64,000 nucleotides of DNA from a virus. This document shows, in pieces, positions 52,301 through 62,366 of the stretch (position 1 is the first letter of the stretch; every line of letters begins with the position of its first letter). The stretch is taken from IMG/VR virus record IMGVR_UViG_3300025759_000063, positions 48,202-112,201 of that record; one strand, 5' to 3'. The notes beneath the pieces were generated by a model. The model saw only the letters and a program-made list of their open reading frames with translations, did not search any database and was not told where the DNA came from. A program made the position numbers and the translations under genes.

Positions 52301-54623
52301 ATCCTACTGACTCTTTTGCAATATAATCGAGATTAAAACGAATTAATCTTGCGGCGTCAAAATATCTATCTGCTGATACACCAAGAAGAGGTTGGAATGC
52401 AACAACCGCTGCACCATGGACCATATCCTCAGTATCAATAAAACTTAAATCAGTTACATGACAACTGTTGTTTACATGGAAAATATCTCTGTCTTTATAT
52501 CTTGGAGTTACAACACAGTTTCTAAGTTCTGTTCCTTCAACAGCAACTCTTGTTCCAAGAACAATTGGGTTATTCTCAACATAAACTCCTGGATAAACTT
52601 TAATTGTATCTCCTGGGAAAGCAACAGCAGCAGCTGCCTTGATAGTTCTCTTGGAATCACTTTCAGTCAAACCACTATTGGCATCATTTCCATTCTGAGT
52701 TACAAATATAGTTTTTCCAATTGGGAAATATGAGTCAATATTTATAAGACCCTTTCCTGGAAGTTCAGTGGCACTTAAATTTATACCCTTTCCAGCATTT
52801 ATTTGTGTTACAATACCAGTAAGATTTGCTCCATTTCCAAGATAAGTTAAAGCACTGACTGTGTTGGAAGTGATTGATTCTGCAACACCAATATTTTGTG
52901 CTGTCAGGAATCCTACCGTAGCAGTCTCAGCAACAGATACATTAGTTGCTGTAAGGAATCCAATGGTTGCAGTGTTTGCAACTGAAATATTTGGTGCTGT
53001 AAGGAATCCTACTGTGATTGTTCCCGAAACTCCAACATTTCCTAAAACATCTAATCTTTCAGTTGGAATTGTTGAACCAATACCAACATTGCCTGGATCT
53101 GGTATAAAGACAAATTCTGATTGAGCAATTCCCGTTTGTTGTCTTCCGAGACCTTGTACAATTGTTGGGTAATATGTGGTTGTTGTATTAATACTAACGA
53201 CGGTAGAGTCCTCTGAAGAAGACCAGTTTGGAGATAAACCTGGACCTCTGGAAACTAAAACTTCTCCACTTCTTCCTGAATAGAAATTTCTTTGTATTGT
53301 AAATTCACGACTTTGTGGAATTCCAATTCTGTTGTGATCGGGAGTAATACTAACACTATTAATTCCAATAGAAGTTATAACTGTTCCTGGAACAATGTCA
53401 ATTCCAGAAATAGAATCTAATATATTCAGTCCATCAGTGTTTATTCCACTAATATATTTTTGATATGCTGGTACTGAAATAACTACTATAGGATCTGTGT
53501 TTAATATTTCTCTTCCGGAAACAATTCCAGATCTTGTATCAACTATTCCATTAGTAACATAAAGAGGACCACCTAAAAGAGTTTCTCCTCTGACTTCTAA
53601 ATCATAATATGCTATTGTTGTTCCAATACCGACTTTACCTTTTTCTGGAGTTAGTAAAGTATCACCAGTATCTAAATTAACGACGAGTGCATTATAAGAA
53701 TCAGATTGAGAATCTCCGATAGATACTCCCTTTACAGCAAATGAATTAGAGTCTCCAAATGCACCAGATGTTCTTGTATCAATTCTAACTATGCCACCAA
53801 CTCTAGAAGTAGTTGCAATACCTACTTGCTCTCTGTTTATTCCTAAACTTATAAGTTCTCCGTCGTGTTCAGTGAAAAGTCCTGAATTTACATCACTTGC
53901 AAGTCCAGTAAACTGAATTCCAAAATCTGTGCTTGATAATTTATTTGGAATATCACCTATTAAAATATTACTATTTTCTGAAGTTAAAATATCAATATTT
54001 GCTTGTGGTTGCGTAGTTCCAAATCCAATACTATTTGATGTTGGAACATATGTTAAATTTGTTGAAAAGTTTATAAATGTACTTGCAACACCAGGAGTGA
54101 AGTTAATAAATTGTGTATTTGAAGAATTATTATCTAGAATAACGCCTAAAGTTGGATCTCCCCAAATTGCCGGTTGACCAAATCCGCCAGATACTAAAAC
54201 ATCTCCGGGATTACCTGAAAAACTGAATCTTGAAAATGTAAATGATGTAGTTGCAATACCTGATGTTTTTGTATGGTTTGGGGAAATTTCTAATGTACCT
54301 TGACCAATTGATAATATTTCCGTATCAATTGTTATAAAGTCTCCAGATACAATATCTCCCACTAAAATATTGCTTGTATCAATTCCAACAATTCTTGTTA
54401 AATCTGTCGAAGATACGATACCAACAGTAGAACCTACTGAAGTTTCTCCTTCTTTTAAGGGAAAATATAATTCTCCAGTAACTAGAACATTACCCTCTAC
54501 ATGAAGGTCTTTTTTTGGTGTTGAAGTCCCTATTCCAACCTTTCGAGTACTTCCATCTGCATAGACAAGATTATCTGATACATCAAGTCCGTTTCTGACA
54601 ATGAAATTCTTATTAGTTGCCAT
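49320..54623 (-). CDS. Giant beta-helix virion protein (1767 aa)
   Basis: N-terminus MATNKNFIVRNGLDVSDNLV, many IGIGT..LDV.G repeats, VANTATIGFLTA repeats (about 545-600), then a right-handed beta-helix opening with GKTIFVTQNGNDANSG and IKVYPGVYVENNPI (about 630-690) and long aromatic/Gly beta turns. The C-terminal ~130 residues (SLQITSSHSFEWVG, VVYTSTDQAGNFKIG, TISGRSFSQSLLN) parallel a segment of the 1827-aa protein. Beta-helix fibres often bind or degrade polysaccharide, but I see no catalytic acid motif. Late promoter 34 nt upstream. Confidence 0.75.
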   Translation of the reverse strand: MATNKNFIVRNGLDVSDNLVYADGSTRKVGIGTSTPKKDLHVEGNVLVTGELYFPLKEGETSVGSTVGIVSSTDLTRIVGIDTSNILVGDIVSGDFITIDTEILSIGQGTLEISPNHTKTSGIATTSFTFSRFSFSGNPGDVLVSGGFGQPAIWGDPTLGVILDNNSSNTQFINFTPGVASTFINFSTNLTYVPTSNSIGFGTTQPQANIDILTSENSNILIGDIPNKLSSTDFGIQFTGLASDVNSGLFTEHDGELISLGINREQVGIATTSRVGGIVRIDTRTSGAFGDSNSFAVKGVSIGDSQSDSYNALVVNLDTGDTLLTPEKGKVGIGTTIAYYDLEVRGETLLGGPLYVTNGIVDTRSGIVSGREILNTDPIVVISVPAYQKYISGINTDGLNILDSISGIDIVPGTVITSIGINSVSITPDHNRIGIPQSREFTIQRNFYSGRSGEVLVSRGPGLSPNWSSSEDSTVVSINTTTTYYPTIVQGLGRQQTGIAQSEFVFIPDPGNVGIGSTIPTERLDVLGNVGVSGTITVGFLTAPNISVANTATIGFLTATNVSVAETATVGFLTAQNIGVAESITSNTVSALTYLGNGANLTGIVTQINAGKGINLSATELPGKGLINIDSYFPIGKTIFVTQNGNDANSGLTESDSKRTIKAAAAVAFPGDTIKVYPGVYVENNPIVLGTRVAVEGTELRNCVVTPRYKDRDIFHVNNSCHVTDLSFIDTEDMVHGAAVVAFQPLLGVSADRYFDAARLIRFNLDYIAKESVGFLTSGFSGFAGNHREQDAARLIDSNIDYIAAEAVGFLTSPTGLNFVVPGPGTTADCADDVRDIFRSVSYDLKANSNRKSVGAALSYFNDSGALVHITGPGVSTATISTLDYAAGIAKSVIDNVAPPISYQSGVGSVTQTFNPSVIAVPGGCVAVGTTIQQLVGIVTSAIGAGNTSGLPSIRFGVTLESADCADDVKDIWKCVIHDITRGGNSSCVGAGKSYFDADFNLIPQILKNPGEVDQTISTLDYSFEVARAVINNSTWGGLSVGVASAVTGALYDNVTGIVTITANGHGLSEKDAVKVSGLEFTCPSGPGIVTYPSGKFGNIFNVESVIDTNTFSVIVGQSTLPHTYNGPSGTVQKYVNFQNEFTQVKDIAIQPDPDTGFNHAVNGCANVVSALKSCVGVVTTILALGANSGIRTTYPGNAGIGYTTLVGVTTATYDNLTGETRITAPNLNVKVGDIVEIRNLSFECDSGGGIGTQKFPSGKYGYLFDVTGVGTDQSFTVNTGVSTISHNYVGGGFVVDRAIGITTASYDNVTGITTVTAPGAIVKVGQFVKLQNLEFSCTSGAGTTTLYPTGNLGFEFRVNEVIGSGTTFVVNTGVSTIPHTYEGGGVVFPPYSPGVGPITQGPYIRNCTNFIPKSIGMKVDGFDAEPGKLDDIGVTGTMSVDSYTQYNQGGIGVSITNGAYSQLVSIFTICDQTAIFTASGGQCDITNSNSSFGTFGLVSDGVGDETTKSIYHYTGVARTEAVLEQSIVEVSGVGNLRPYDGQAIYFGELFYEVESIEILDSGFGYTQPPRVAIDFPTGPNGIRAEASSNIDQFGRVSSIDILSSGSQYRLSDLPQISIASPGAGTTATARLKLYPIYYTIESASLPSEGNSTIVLNNNLNNTVSTGTTVYFTRLSLQITSSHSFEWVGSGNNINTAKPALGGVVVPENEVVKLNGGEVVYTSTDQAGNFKIGDGVVVNQLTGTISGRSFSQSLLNTVTPLIIALGN

Positions 54624-54656
54624 TTGTTCTACTCGAAAGGTTCACTATCCCCTTGT

Positions 54657-54668
54657 TATTTATTTATA
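54657..54668 (-). promoter_or_regulatory. Tandem late promoters (AATAAATA/TATAAATA)
   Basis: Two overlapping exact late-promoter words 4 bp apart, 34 nt before the 1767-aa gene. Confidence 0.8.
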
Positions 54669-54670
54669 AA

Positions 54671-56350
54671 TTATGGAGCTGCAGCAGCAACAGTAGTGAG
54701 TCTCCATTCAGTACTGGTATTACCAACTTTAATAGTGGCAAGATTTATAGTTAAGTTTTGAGTGCCAGTTTTAGTTCTTAATGAAATAAAGTCATCATTT
54801 CTAACTAAAATATTCGTTTTGTCAGCATCATAATTACTAAGTATTTCTCCGTTTCTATACACTTGGTATGCAGATTGTTGATTTAGTGCACTTGTTGTCA
54901 ATACTGCACTTGTTTGAAGTCCTACGTTCAATCCAGTAATTTTGAGTGCTTCTGTTGTGACTCCAACTAAAGCATCTCCTGTGAAGAATGTTGAATCTAA
55001 TGCAACATTGGCAATAGGTGTAAAAGCTACTCTTGTATTTGTAAAGTCCTCAAAAACTAAAAATGATGGAGTTAAATCTAGTGGTTCTGTTTCTACACTC
55101 CAAATTGAGGTAAATCCTGAAGGTGAAGGACCCAACCATCTATAACTAAATGGATAGTTTTCTAAAGTAATGTTTAGAGTATTTTCATATCCAACCGATG
55201 GAAGTCCTGTCGATTGTTTTCGTTCAACAAAATCTTCATTTTTTGCTGTAAGAGAAATTAAACTTCCATTTTCCCATATTGCATATGTACTTGATGCAAT
55301 ATCATTTGGATTATTAAAAGGATTATCAGGACTAATAGAGGCAGAACTAAATTCAGTTCCATCTATAATAATTCCACCATAATCTTCAAATGGAGTTGGA
55401 TTGCCATCAACCCAAGTATCAGCACCAAGTCTGTTTGTATATCCTCCAGGAATAAAGTATGAATTTTCTAATCCTCTAATTGAAATTTCATTTGATACAA
55501 TATCACCATCATTTTCATCAATACCTCTGTTTGGATCGCTGTAGTAATAAATTACATGGTTACTTACAGGATTAAATGCAAAAGTTACATCTGGTTCAAC
55601 ATCAGGCCATCTAACACTTACGTTCCAATCCGAGGAAAAACCTCCTATTGAAAGAGTTGAGTTAAATTCATATCCCCAAATAATCGGCCTATCTCCAGGT
55701 GAAGTAGTTACTGGTACAGGTAAAACTCTACCATCGGTTAGATAAACATTATTATTTGCAGAAATATCTTCTAAAATTTTTGATTTTTTATTTTGACTAA
55801 ATTTTGACAATATAGAATCAAAAGTTTCATCTAAAGAAAAGTCCAAAGAATCAAATTGATCTTCCTCTGGTATTGCCAATTTGATGACAAAGGTTCCACT
55901 TGGTTTTATTCTTGAATCATTTGCACTAAATCTATCTGCGATGGGTAAATCATCTGCAAAACTATAAAATGGAATACTTCCAAAATCATCAGCAAATGAT
56001 GCACTAAATCTATTATCATTAGCAAAAACTGAGGCAAATGTAGAATACTCTACAGTATATCCAATACCAGTTAGAGAATTTAGAAGATTTGTATCTGCAA
56101 TTTCAGTTCTTGATAATGCTAAAGTATCAGAATACCATCTTCTATTAATAGTTGTTGATAATTTAATTGGAACTGATGTTGTTAAACATTCAACTACTTG
56201 GAAAAATGTTCCACCAATTCCTGTAGAATAATATGTAGTATTTGGATTTATCTCTAATAAATCCAAAAAACTATATGGGCAAGGCCGAAATTCTGCATTG
56301 CTTCTATAGGCATATTCGGATATATTTCCTATTCCACCAAGAATTGGCAT
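54671..56350 (-). CDS. Structural virion protein (559 aa)
   Basis: MPILGGIGNISEYAYRSNAE, then ISEYAYRS/NPNTTYYSTG segments and long beta-rich domains (NVSVRWPDVEPDVTF, SFLVFEDFTNTRVAFTP) ending in TEWRLTTVAAAAP. Many Asp/Ser/Thr/Gly strands and no catalytic motif, so fibre or baseplate adaptor is the likely role. Ten bases downstream of the 1827-aa gene, in one operon. Confidence 0.75.
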   Translation of the reverse strand: MPILGGIGNISEYAYRSNAEFRPCPYSFLDLLEINPNTTYYSTGIGGTFFQVVECLTTSVPIKLSTTINRRWYSDTLALSRTEIADTNLLNSLTGIGYTVEYSTFASVFANDNRFSASFADDFGSIPFYSFADDLPIADRFSANDSRIKPSGTFVIKLAIPEEDQFDSLDFSLDETFDSILSKFSQNKKSKILEDISANNNVYLTDGRVLPVPVTTSPGDRPIIWGYEFNSTLSIGGFSSDWNVSVRWPDVEPDVTFAFNPVSNHVIYYYSDPNRGIDENDGDIVSNEISIRGLENSYFIPGGYTNRLGADTWVDGNPTPFEDYGGIIIDGTEFSSASISPDNPFNNPNDIASSTYAIWENGSLISLTAKNEDFVERKQSTGLPSVGYENTLNITLENYPFSYRWLGPSPSGFTSIWSVETEPLDLTPSFLVFEDFTNTRVAFTPIANVALDSTFFTGDALVGVTTEALKITGLNVGLQTSAVLTTSALNQQSAYQVYRNGEILSNYDADKTNILVRNDDFISLRTKTGTQNLTINLATIKVGNTSTEWRLTTVAAAAP

Positions 56351-56360
56351 TTTACTTTAC

Positions 56361-59300
56361 CTATGAATTTCCGTAAGTTGATTGTGAAGTGAATACTCTA
56401 TAATCATTTATTACATTCCCACTATCACCAATCCTTATTATAATGTATGTATATACATCGGTATTGCCTGGATTTCCACCAGTATATGCACTTCCACCAT
56501 AGTATTGAATATTTGTTATAGAAGTTCCATCAATAAAAACTTCATTATTATATGCAGCATTTCCTCCAATTGTTGCTAAGAATGCAACGGTTATTGACTT
56601 ACCAACATCTAATATTTCACCTAAAGTTTGAGTAGTTGTTCCTGTAAAATTGACTCCCCAATCACTTGAGGCTGCAGAAGTATAATAGTATACATTATCG
56701 TCACCCAGATACAATGAAACTCTATCTGCGGATGGCTGCTCCGGTGGTGCAAAAGCAGGCCAAGATGAGTTGACAATAGTGGCATTTTCAATAATTTCCG
56801 TAACATTTAAAAGACCGTTAATAAAGGTCTTACCTTCAACTCTTAATTTAATATTACTTTGAATACTTGAAGTTCCGATACCAACACCACCTTTATTATA
56901 ATATGCTAAACTAGTCCCTGTTCCAATAATTTTTTCTCTCCAAATGGAATCTAATCCGGCAACTGTCCCGATTGTACCATTGATTGTGCCATTGAAAACG
57001 CCTGTCCATTCTCCCGCAGCATTCTGTATAGGTGCAAATTTTCTCCATTCACTATTTGTTGTATAAACCCATCCAAGATAACCACCATCACTTGGTTGGG
57101 AGAAGTATGTAACATCTCCCGAAGTTGCTGATGATGTTGGTGTAATGATTCCGACAGTATATTTTCTTGATACTGTTGCATTTCCTTGAATGAAAATGTT
57201 TTGTGCTTCAATTCCTTTTTCGGAATTTGAAGTAATCTTCTTATTGAAAATTACTGGTCCATTAAATTCTGAAATAATATTTTCATTTTTTCCACCATCA
57301 ACTCTGATTGAATCGTTTACAGTTAGTGATTGAACCTCATAGATATTTGCAGATGCAGTGTTTCCTGTATCTGATACAATCTCCTCCCCTCTTACTGAAG
57401 GGACTGGAGAATCAAATACATTTTCTTGACCCGTTGCCGAACTTACTCTCTTGTTTCCAATATAAAAATCACCATCATTATTGGTTCCTGTATAGACGTT
57501 AATGCCACCATCAAGTTTTAGTGCCTGAGTTAGAAGTTCTTCTTGCTCACTTAATTCTCTATCTTGGCGGTCTGGGAAAGCAGTGGAATAGTTTCCGGGT
57601 CCAAATCCAACATATTCAAAAGTATGTCCTGATGCTCTTAAAATTGAATACCTTCTAAATTCTATAGGATATACTGTTATTTTTTTAATGACGCTTGAGT
57701 TTGGATGCTCCGAAGTTCTTGTTCCTAAAACACCTCTCAGCACACTTACAGTATTTGAAGTAATTGTTTTGTTTATTCTGACAACTTCTTCGTCTATTTG
57801 TAAATAATCTCCAATCTTCAGACCAATGTCGGATGCATTTGATATATTAATTGTTCCCGAATTAGCCGATGCTGAAGAAGCAGTAAACCCGGTAATACCA
57901 CCATAATTTACAGATACTCTCGATTCATTTCTAAATGAGTTACTTCCACCTTTAGAAGAATAACCGAAACGATTTGCTGAAATTGTTCCAGTTGTTGCTG
58001 GAATATTGGTAGAAACTCCAACATTAATATTGATTGTGTTTATACCAACAATTCTAGAAACAATGAAGTCACCATTATAAAGTGAACTATCTGCACCAGA
58101 AACTTTGATTTTGTCATAGACTAAAAGTCCATGGCCATTTGTAAATGTAATCGTTGTAATTCCGGTTAGGTTGTTGTAATTTAATGAGGAAACTGAAAGT
58201 TTCTTTCCAGTTAAATCGCAATATGCATTGCTCAATTTAGACAATTCTATTCCCGAAGTTTCTGGGGAAGATATGACACCTGCAGAATTTACTTCAATAG
58301 ATTTACTGTTTGGTATTGCAGTAATACTGTAAAGAGTATTGTATTGACTATAATAATCAGCAATTCCATCAATCTGAATGGTGTCCCCAACAGAATTGTT
58401 AATCGCATTAACAGTGTAAGTTGTAGGAGTCGTATATCCTAAAGTAGTTGCAATACCAACAACAGATACTACGTCTCCAATTTGATATCCACTTCCTGGG
58501 TCCATTATTTCAATATTGATCAATGCACCTGTAGTTCCATTAGTCCTTACAACTGCAGTAGCTCCTTCACCAGAACCTCCTATTAAATCTGCATTGTAAA
58601 GATCTTGTTGAGTTAAATCAAAACCATACCCTACATTATTTGCAGAAATTGATAATCCAGTAATTCCATTTAATCCATGATCAGTTTTTGTATATAAGGT
58701 ATGAGCAATGCCTGCAATATTGCTAACAACTTGAGTTAAAGCAATCCCAACGTTATTATCGGATAAGAATTTGTCTAAAGTTTCTTTTGTTAGACTCTTC
58801 TGTTTATCATTTAAGTATGAATAACCAATTAGTTCGCTAGAAGCAAAAGTTTTTGATGATTGTGGATCTGATTCTACATTATCTCTATCAATTTGTGGAT
58901 AAAAATATTGAATTGGTTGAGAAACTCTCACATCAGAGAATGTAGTTACTCCGGGAGAATTTGAACTATTGGTAACAGAAATATGATAAATTCCATCCTG
59001 TTCATCTTTAACATAATCTTGAATTGGGTCATTTTTATAGGATACATATGTTCCCGAAAGTTTTGTGCGATTGAAGTAGGGTAATGATGTTGTCCTATTT
59101 GAAGTTGTATCAGTAAAAGTTCCGGGATCTGTAGCAAGAGTATATGTAAACTCTTTTCTGCTTATAATTGAATTTACGGTATAATATCCATTAAATCCAG
59201 AAGTTGAAACTCCTAATGTATTATTAGAACTTACTACATTAAATATTGAAACTTCTGAACCAACAGATAACTTATGAGGAATTTCTGTTTTAATTGTTGC

Positions 59301-61844
59301 AACATTTCCTGCCCAAGATGCACCAGAAATAAATCTTGTATTCCTAAGAGATGATATATTGCTTAAAGTTTTTTGAGTACCATCTGGAGAATACTTCTGT
59401 TGAATTTCTGCAGAAGTTTCTGATTTTGATGTTGATTCTTGAATTACAAATCCATCCAAAGGAGGTCTTGCTTTTACTGAAGAATTCTTAGGAATTACAT
59501 ATCTAAACTTATAGACAGTATCTTCAGAACTTCTATTATCAGGTTTTCTTGTAATATATGTTCTTGGGCTTGTTGAACTATACGAACCACCAACTTGATA
59601 TATCTCACTATTTGCATTCGTTTTAATATACCAATGATTTTGAGTATCGTCCCATTGAATTGGGTGTCCAATATCTCCAGAAATTTTATCAGATACTCTA
59701 CTTACTACTTTCAGATTTGCATTTCTTGAATTGTTTATGGTAGCAGCAGAGGATGCTTGATTTCCATTTTCCGCATCATTTAAAGTAAATGCAAGTTTTA
59801 TCTGAGTGTTTCCTAATCCAACTGCTGTTGTGTTTGTGATTGCATAATATACAGTATCAAATTGAATTCCATCAGGAAGTTCTCCCGTTTCACTTACAAC
59901 TCTTATTTTTTCTCCATTAATAAAGTCGTGAGTTGAAGTTAAGGTAATAATATTATTTGAAATGTTATTAACAGTTCCAGTGCTCTTTGCAACATCATAT
60001 TCTTTTTGATATGTCGATTCGGATGTTCCATCCATAACGACAGTTGCAGAATATGTTGTAGATATACCACCAGATGAAAGAATTACTTTTAATTGTTCAT
60101 CTTTCTTTGCTCCAATTCTATATCCTTCTATTACACTTTCAGGAGCAACATTCTCATTATTTTGATCTGCCAAGTATAATCTTGAATTATTTCCAACAAA
60201 ATTAGTTACTGGAAAATCGATTGAATTAAATTCTAAACTTACATCTTTACTGTCAATCTGTTTTGGTGGAATAATTCCTGCAAAGTAACCTTGGTCATCT
60301 CTAGGAAACTTGTCTGGTCTAAATCCTTTCGATAATAATGCTCTAGCTCCAAAGTTTGAGTTTGAGTTTGTAATTGAAATATCGCCACCACTTTCAGATA
60401 TGAAATGATTTGAATATCCAATCGCAAAAATCGAAACTGCTTGAATAAATGCGTTATTGGATGCTTTGATATGATATGATTCGTAGTCTGGTTTGTATAT
60501 TGCTTTAGAATCTATAGAAATATTAGTTACAGATTGCTTGTCAATATAAGTTCCTGTATTTTTATCATACTTGACAAATGCATTTTCGTCTTTTTGAAGT
60601 GATATTCCAGTAAATTGTGCAACAACAACACTCTTAAATCCAGATACCGAATTTCCATCAGCATTTATTCCACAAAGACCAAATACGGAACGAAGAGAAC
60701 AATTGAAAATATATGGAGATGCTGAAGTTACTGTATCAACAATAATGTTTACTGAACCTTCCGGCGATAGAATTTCGTTTGTTGTTGGAGCTACAGGAAC
60801 TTGATACAATATCTCAGTATCGCTAATTACCTCCTTTACGACAAATTGACCACTGTATACTGGATCTCCAATAGAAACTCGAATAGGTGTATCTACATCA
60901 AACCCATCAGTAGTTCCGGCAAGAGTAACTGTAATATTAGTCCTAATTCCTCCACCAAGTCCATCACCGGCAATAATTCTTGTTACACCAATTTCTTGAC
61001 CACGAGATCCAACAATTCTGTACTCATCAATTTTTGTCTGAATGTCTAGATCTGAACTTGGGAAGTCATTATCAATCTTTCTTCCACTATTTACCCCATA
61101 TGCAAGTCCAATTTTTTCATAATACATATCAAGATCTGTTCTATCAAAATCTTGAGTGATAAAAATATCATTAATAGAGACATTATTTGCACCATCTGCA
61201 TACTCAAAAGATGTAAGTTTATGATGCGAAAAATTGGGAACAGTTTTGTTTGATGTATAATCTCTAAAACATAATCCATTTGGATTTGCATCAAATATTG
61301 ATAATTGCCAAATGTAGCAAGCACCAGTTAATCTAAAGATTGCAGATCTTTTAATATTATCATTTTCAGGATTTGGAACGTATTTTGGTCTAATTTTAGT
61401 TTTTCTTAAATCATAACCAACAATGGAAGTTCCTCTGGGGACAATTACACCACCATGAATGGAATTGAATTTATATAATTCATTATTATCTGCGTTGATA
61501 TCAAAATTTGTCTGAATATCAAATTCTCTAAAATCTGTTGACTGAGTTCCATCTCTTTTTAAAAAGTTGGAGCTAGTAAGAGGAATCCATCCAGGACGAT
61601 TGTCAATTAAATAATCGCCGGGATACAAAAGAATTGTTGTATTGCCAAATTTATCATTATCAAGTCCAGGTAAATATGAAAATCTTGCCGCTTCAATTAA
61701 TGCGCGTTGGAGAGTTTTAAATGGCCTTGCTGCACTAGTTCCATCATTTTCAATGGAATCTGTAGAGTCTAGTGCATTTGGATCAACGTATATAATGTTT
61801 CCGCGCAGTGAACGCAAAAAGTTGTCTAATCTAGAAAGACCCAT
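56361..61844 (-). CDS. Giant virion protein (1827 aa), VrlC-like
   Basis: N-terminal MGLSRLDNFLRSLRGNIIYV followed by a pectate-lyase-like beta-helix start (RPFKTLQRALIEAARFSY, TTILLYPGDYLI). This matches the long 'VrlC-like' virion protein of T4-like cyanophages. The middle alternates beta-repeats; the last ~250 residues hold HTFEYVGFGPGNYST and GDFYIGNKRVSS, and a final beta-sandwich. Probably a side-fibre or baseplate-attached protein recognising the host surface. Late promoter 32 nt upstream. Confidence 0.75.
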   Translation of the reverse strand: MGLSRLDNFLRSLRGNIIYVDPNALDSTDSIENDGTSAARPFKTLQRALIEAARFSYLPGLDNDKFGNTTILLYPGDYLIDNRPGWIPLTSSNFLKRDGTQSTDFREFDIQTNFDINADNNELYKFNSIHGGVIVPRGTSIVGYDLRKTKIRPKYVPNPENDNIKRSAIFRLTGACYIWQLSIFDANPNGLCFRDYTSNKTVPNFSHHKLTSFEYADGANNVSINDIFITQDFDRTDLDMYYEKIGLAYGVNSGRKIDNDFPSSDLDIQTKIDEYRIVGSRGQEIGVTRIIAGDGLGGGIRTNITVTLAGTTDGFDVDTPIRVSIGDPVYSGQFVVKEVISDTEILYQVPVAPTTNEILSPEGSVNIIVDTVTSASPYIFNCSLRSVFGLCGINADGNSVSGFKSVVVAQFTGISLQKDENAFVKYDKNTGTYIDKQSVTNISIDSKAIYKPDYESYHIKASNNAFIQAVSIFAIGYSNHFISESGGDISITNSNSNFGARALLSKGFRPDKFPRDDQGYFAGIIPPKQIDSKDVSLEFNSIDFPVTNFVGNNSRLYLADQNNENVAPESVIEGYRIGAKKDEQLKVILSSGGISTTYSATVVMDGTSESTYQKEYDVAKSTGTVNNISNNIITLTSTHDFINGEKIRVVSETGELPDGIQFDTVYYAITNTTAVGLGNTQIKLAFTLNDAENGNQASSAATINNSRNANLKVVSRVSDKISGDIGHPIQWDDTQNHWYIKTNANSEIYQVGGSYSSTSPRTYITRKPDNRSSEDTVYKFRYVIPKNSSVKARPPLDGFVIQESTSKSETSAEIQQKYSPDGTQKTLSNISSLRNTRFISGASWAGNVATIKTEIPHKLSVGSEVSIFNVVSSNNTLGVSTSGFNGYYTVNSIISRKEFTYTLATDPGTFTDTTSNRTTSLPYFNRTKLSGTYVSYKNDPIQDYVKDEQDGIYHISVTNSSNSPGVTTFSDVRVSQPIQYFYPQIDRDNVESDPQSSKTFASSELIGYSYLNDKQKSLTKETLDKFLSDNNVGIALTQVVSNIAGIAHTLYTKTDHGLNGITGLSISANNVGYGFDLTQQDLYNADLIGGSGEGATAVVRTNGTTGALINIEIMDPGSGYQIGDVVSVVGIATTLGYTTPTTYTVNAINNSVGDTIQIDGIADYYSQYNTLYSITAIPNSKSIEVNSAGVISSPETSGIELSKLSNAYCDLTGKKLSVSSLNYNNLTGITTITFTNGHGLLVYDKIKVSGADSSLYNGDFIVSRIVGINTININVGVSTNIPATTGTISANRFGYSSKGGSNSFRNESRVSVNYGGITGFTASSASANSGTINISNASDIGLKIGDYLQIDEEVVRINKTITSNTVSVLRGVLGTRTSEHPNSSVIKKITVYPIEFRRYSILRASGHTFEYVGFGPGNYSTAFPDRQDRELSEQEELLTQALKLDGGINVYTGTNNDGDFYIGNKRVSSATGQENVFDSPVPSVRGEEIVSDTGNTASANIYEVQSLTVNDSIRVDGGKNENIISEFNGPVIFNKKITSNSEKGIEAQNIFIQGNATVSRKYTVGIITPTSSATSGDVTYFSQPSDGGYLGWVYTTNSEWRKFAPIQNAAGEWTGVFNGTINGTIGTVAGLDSIWREKIIGTGTSLAYYNKGGVGIGTSSIQSNIKLRVEGKTFINGLLNVTEIIENATIVNSSWPAFAPPEQPSADRVSLYLGDDNVYYYTSAASSDWGVNFTGTTTQTLGEILDVGKSITVAFLATIGGNAAYNNEVFIDGTSITNIQYYGGSAYTGGNPGNTDVYTYIIIRIGDSGNVINDYRVFTSQSTYGNS

Positions 61845-61875
61845 TTTATTGCTACTTATAGTTTCCGTTATAAGT

Positions 61876-61883
61876 TATTTATC
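61876..61883 (-). promoter_or_regulatory. Late promoter (GATAAATA)
   Basis: Exact match, 32 nt upstream of the 1827-aa gene and just after the HNH gene stop. Confidence 0.8.
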
Positions 61884-61901
61884 ACATAAAAAAAACCTCC
61901 C

Positions 61902-62327
61902 TCATCGTTTTTTATTTCCCCAAGTTTTTGTTTGACTATGACAGTTTGGGCACAAAAATCTCAAGTTTTCTTTTCTATTATCGTTATTGATACCATTGAT
62001 ATGGTCTAGTTGCAGAGATATTGGTGCATTATTCCATTCGGTTATACCGCAAGAAGAGCAAGAATATGATAAAATCTCCTCTTTAATTATTCTATTGCGA
62101 AGAGTAGTTTTGTCATATGTAGAGTTCTCGCAATATATCTCTTCATTCAAATATGGCACAGTGCTACGGGATCGCGGAGAAAATAGAGGTTTTATGCTGT
62201 AATACTCCATTTCGCGCCGTAGAGTATTATATGTTTTACTACTTTTATTTAAACCTAATTTTCGGCATACTTCTGCCATACTACGAGCACCATCTATTGC
62301 ATCTACTAATTCCTGTTTATTTCTCAT
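61902..62327 (-). CDS. HNH endonuclease
   Basis: 141 residues: an N-terminal helix-turn-helix-like module (AIDGARSMAEVCRKLGL), then an HNH domain: CSSCG zinc knuckle, LQLDHINGINNDNR (catalytic His and Asn) and LRFLCPNCHSQTKTW. Typical free-standing homing endonuclease of phages; cleaves a non-self site to spread its gene. Expression is set by a sigma70 promoter plus hairpin and a late-type promoter variant in the hairpin loop (see finding). Confidence 0.9.
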   Translation of the reverse strand: MRNKQELVDAIDGARSMAEVCRKLGLNKSSKTYNTLRREMEYYSIKPLFSPRSRSTVPYLNEEIYCENSTYDKTTLRNRIIKEEILSYSCSSCGITEWNNAPISLQLDHINGINNDNRKENLRFLCPNCHSQTKTWGNKKR

Positions 62328-62333
62328 TTACAT

Positions 62334-62366
62334 AAAAATGGACACTTCCTATTTAGGGAAGTGTCC
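62334..62366 (-). terminator. Stem-loop with late-promoter-like loop, before the HNH gene
   Basis: A perfect 10-bp stem GGACACTTCC/GGAAGTGTCC with loop CTAAATA (the late-promoter variant), followed on the minus strand by ATTTTT. Acts as terminator or attenuator for the upstream sigma70 transcript; a late transcript beginning downstream of the loop would lack the hairpin. Confidence 0.75.
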
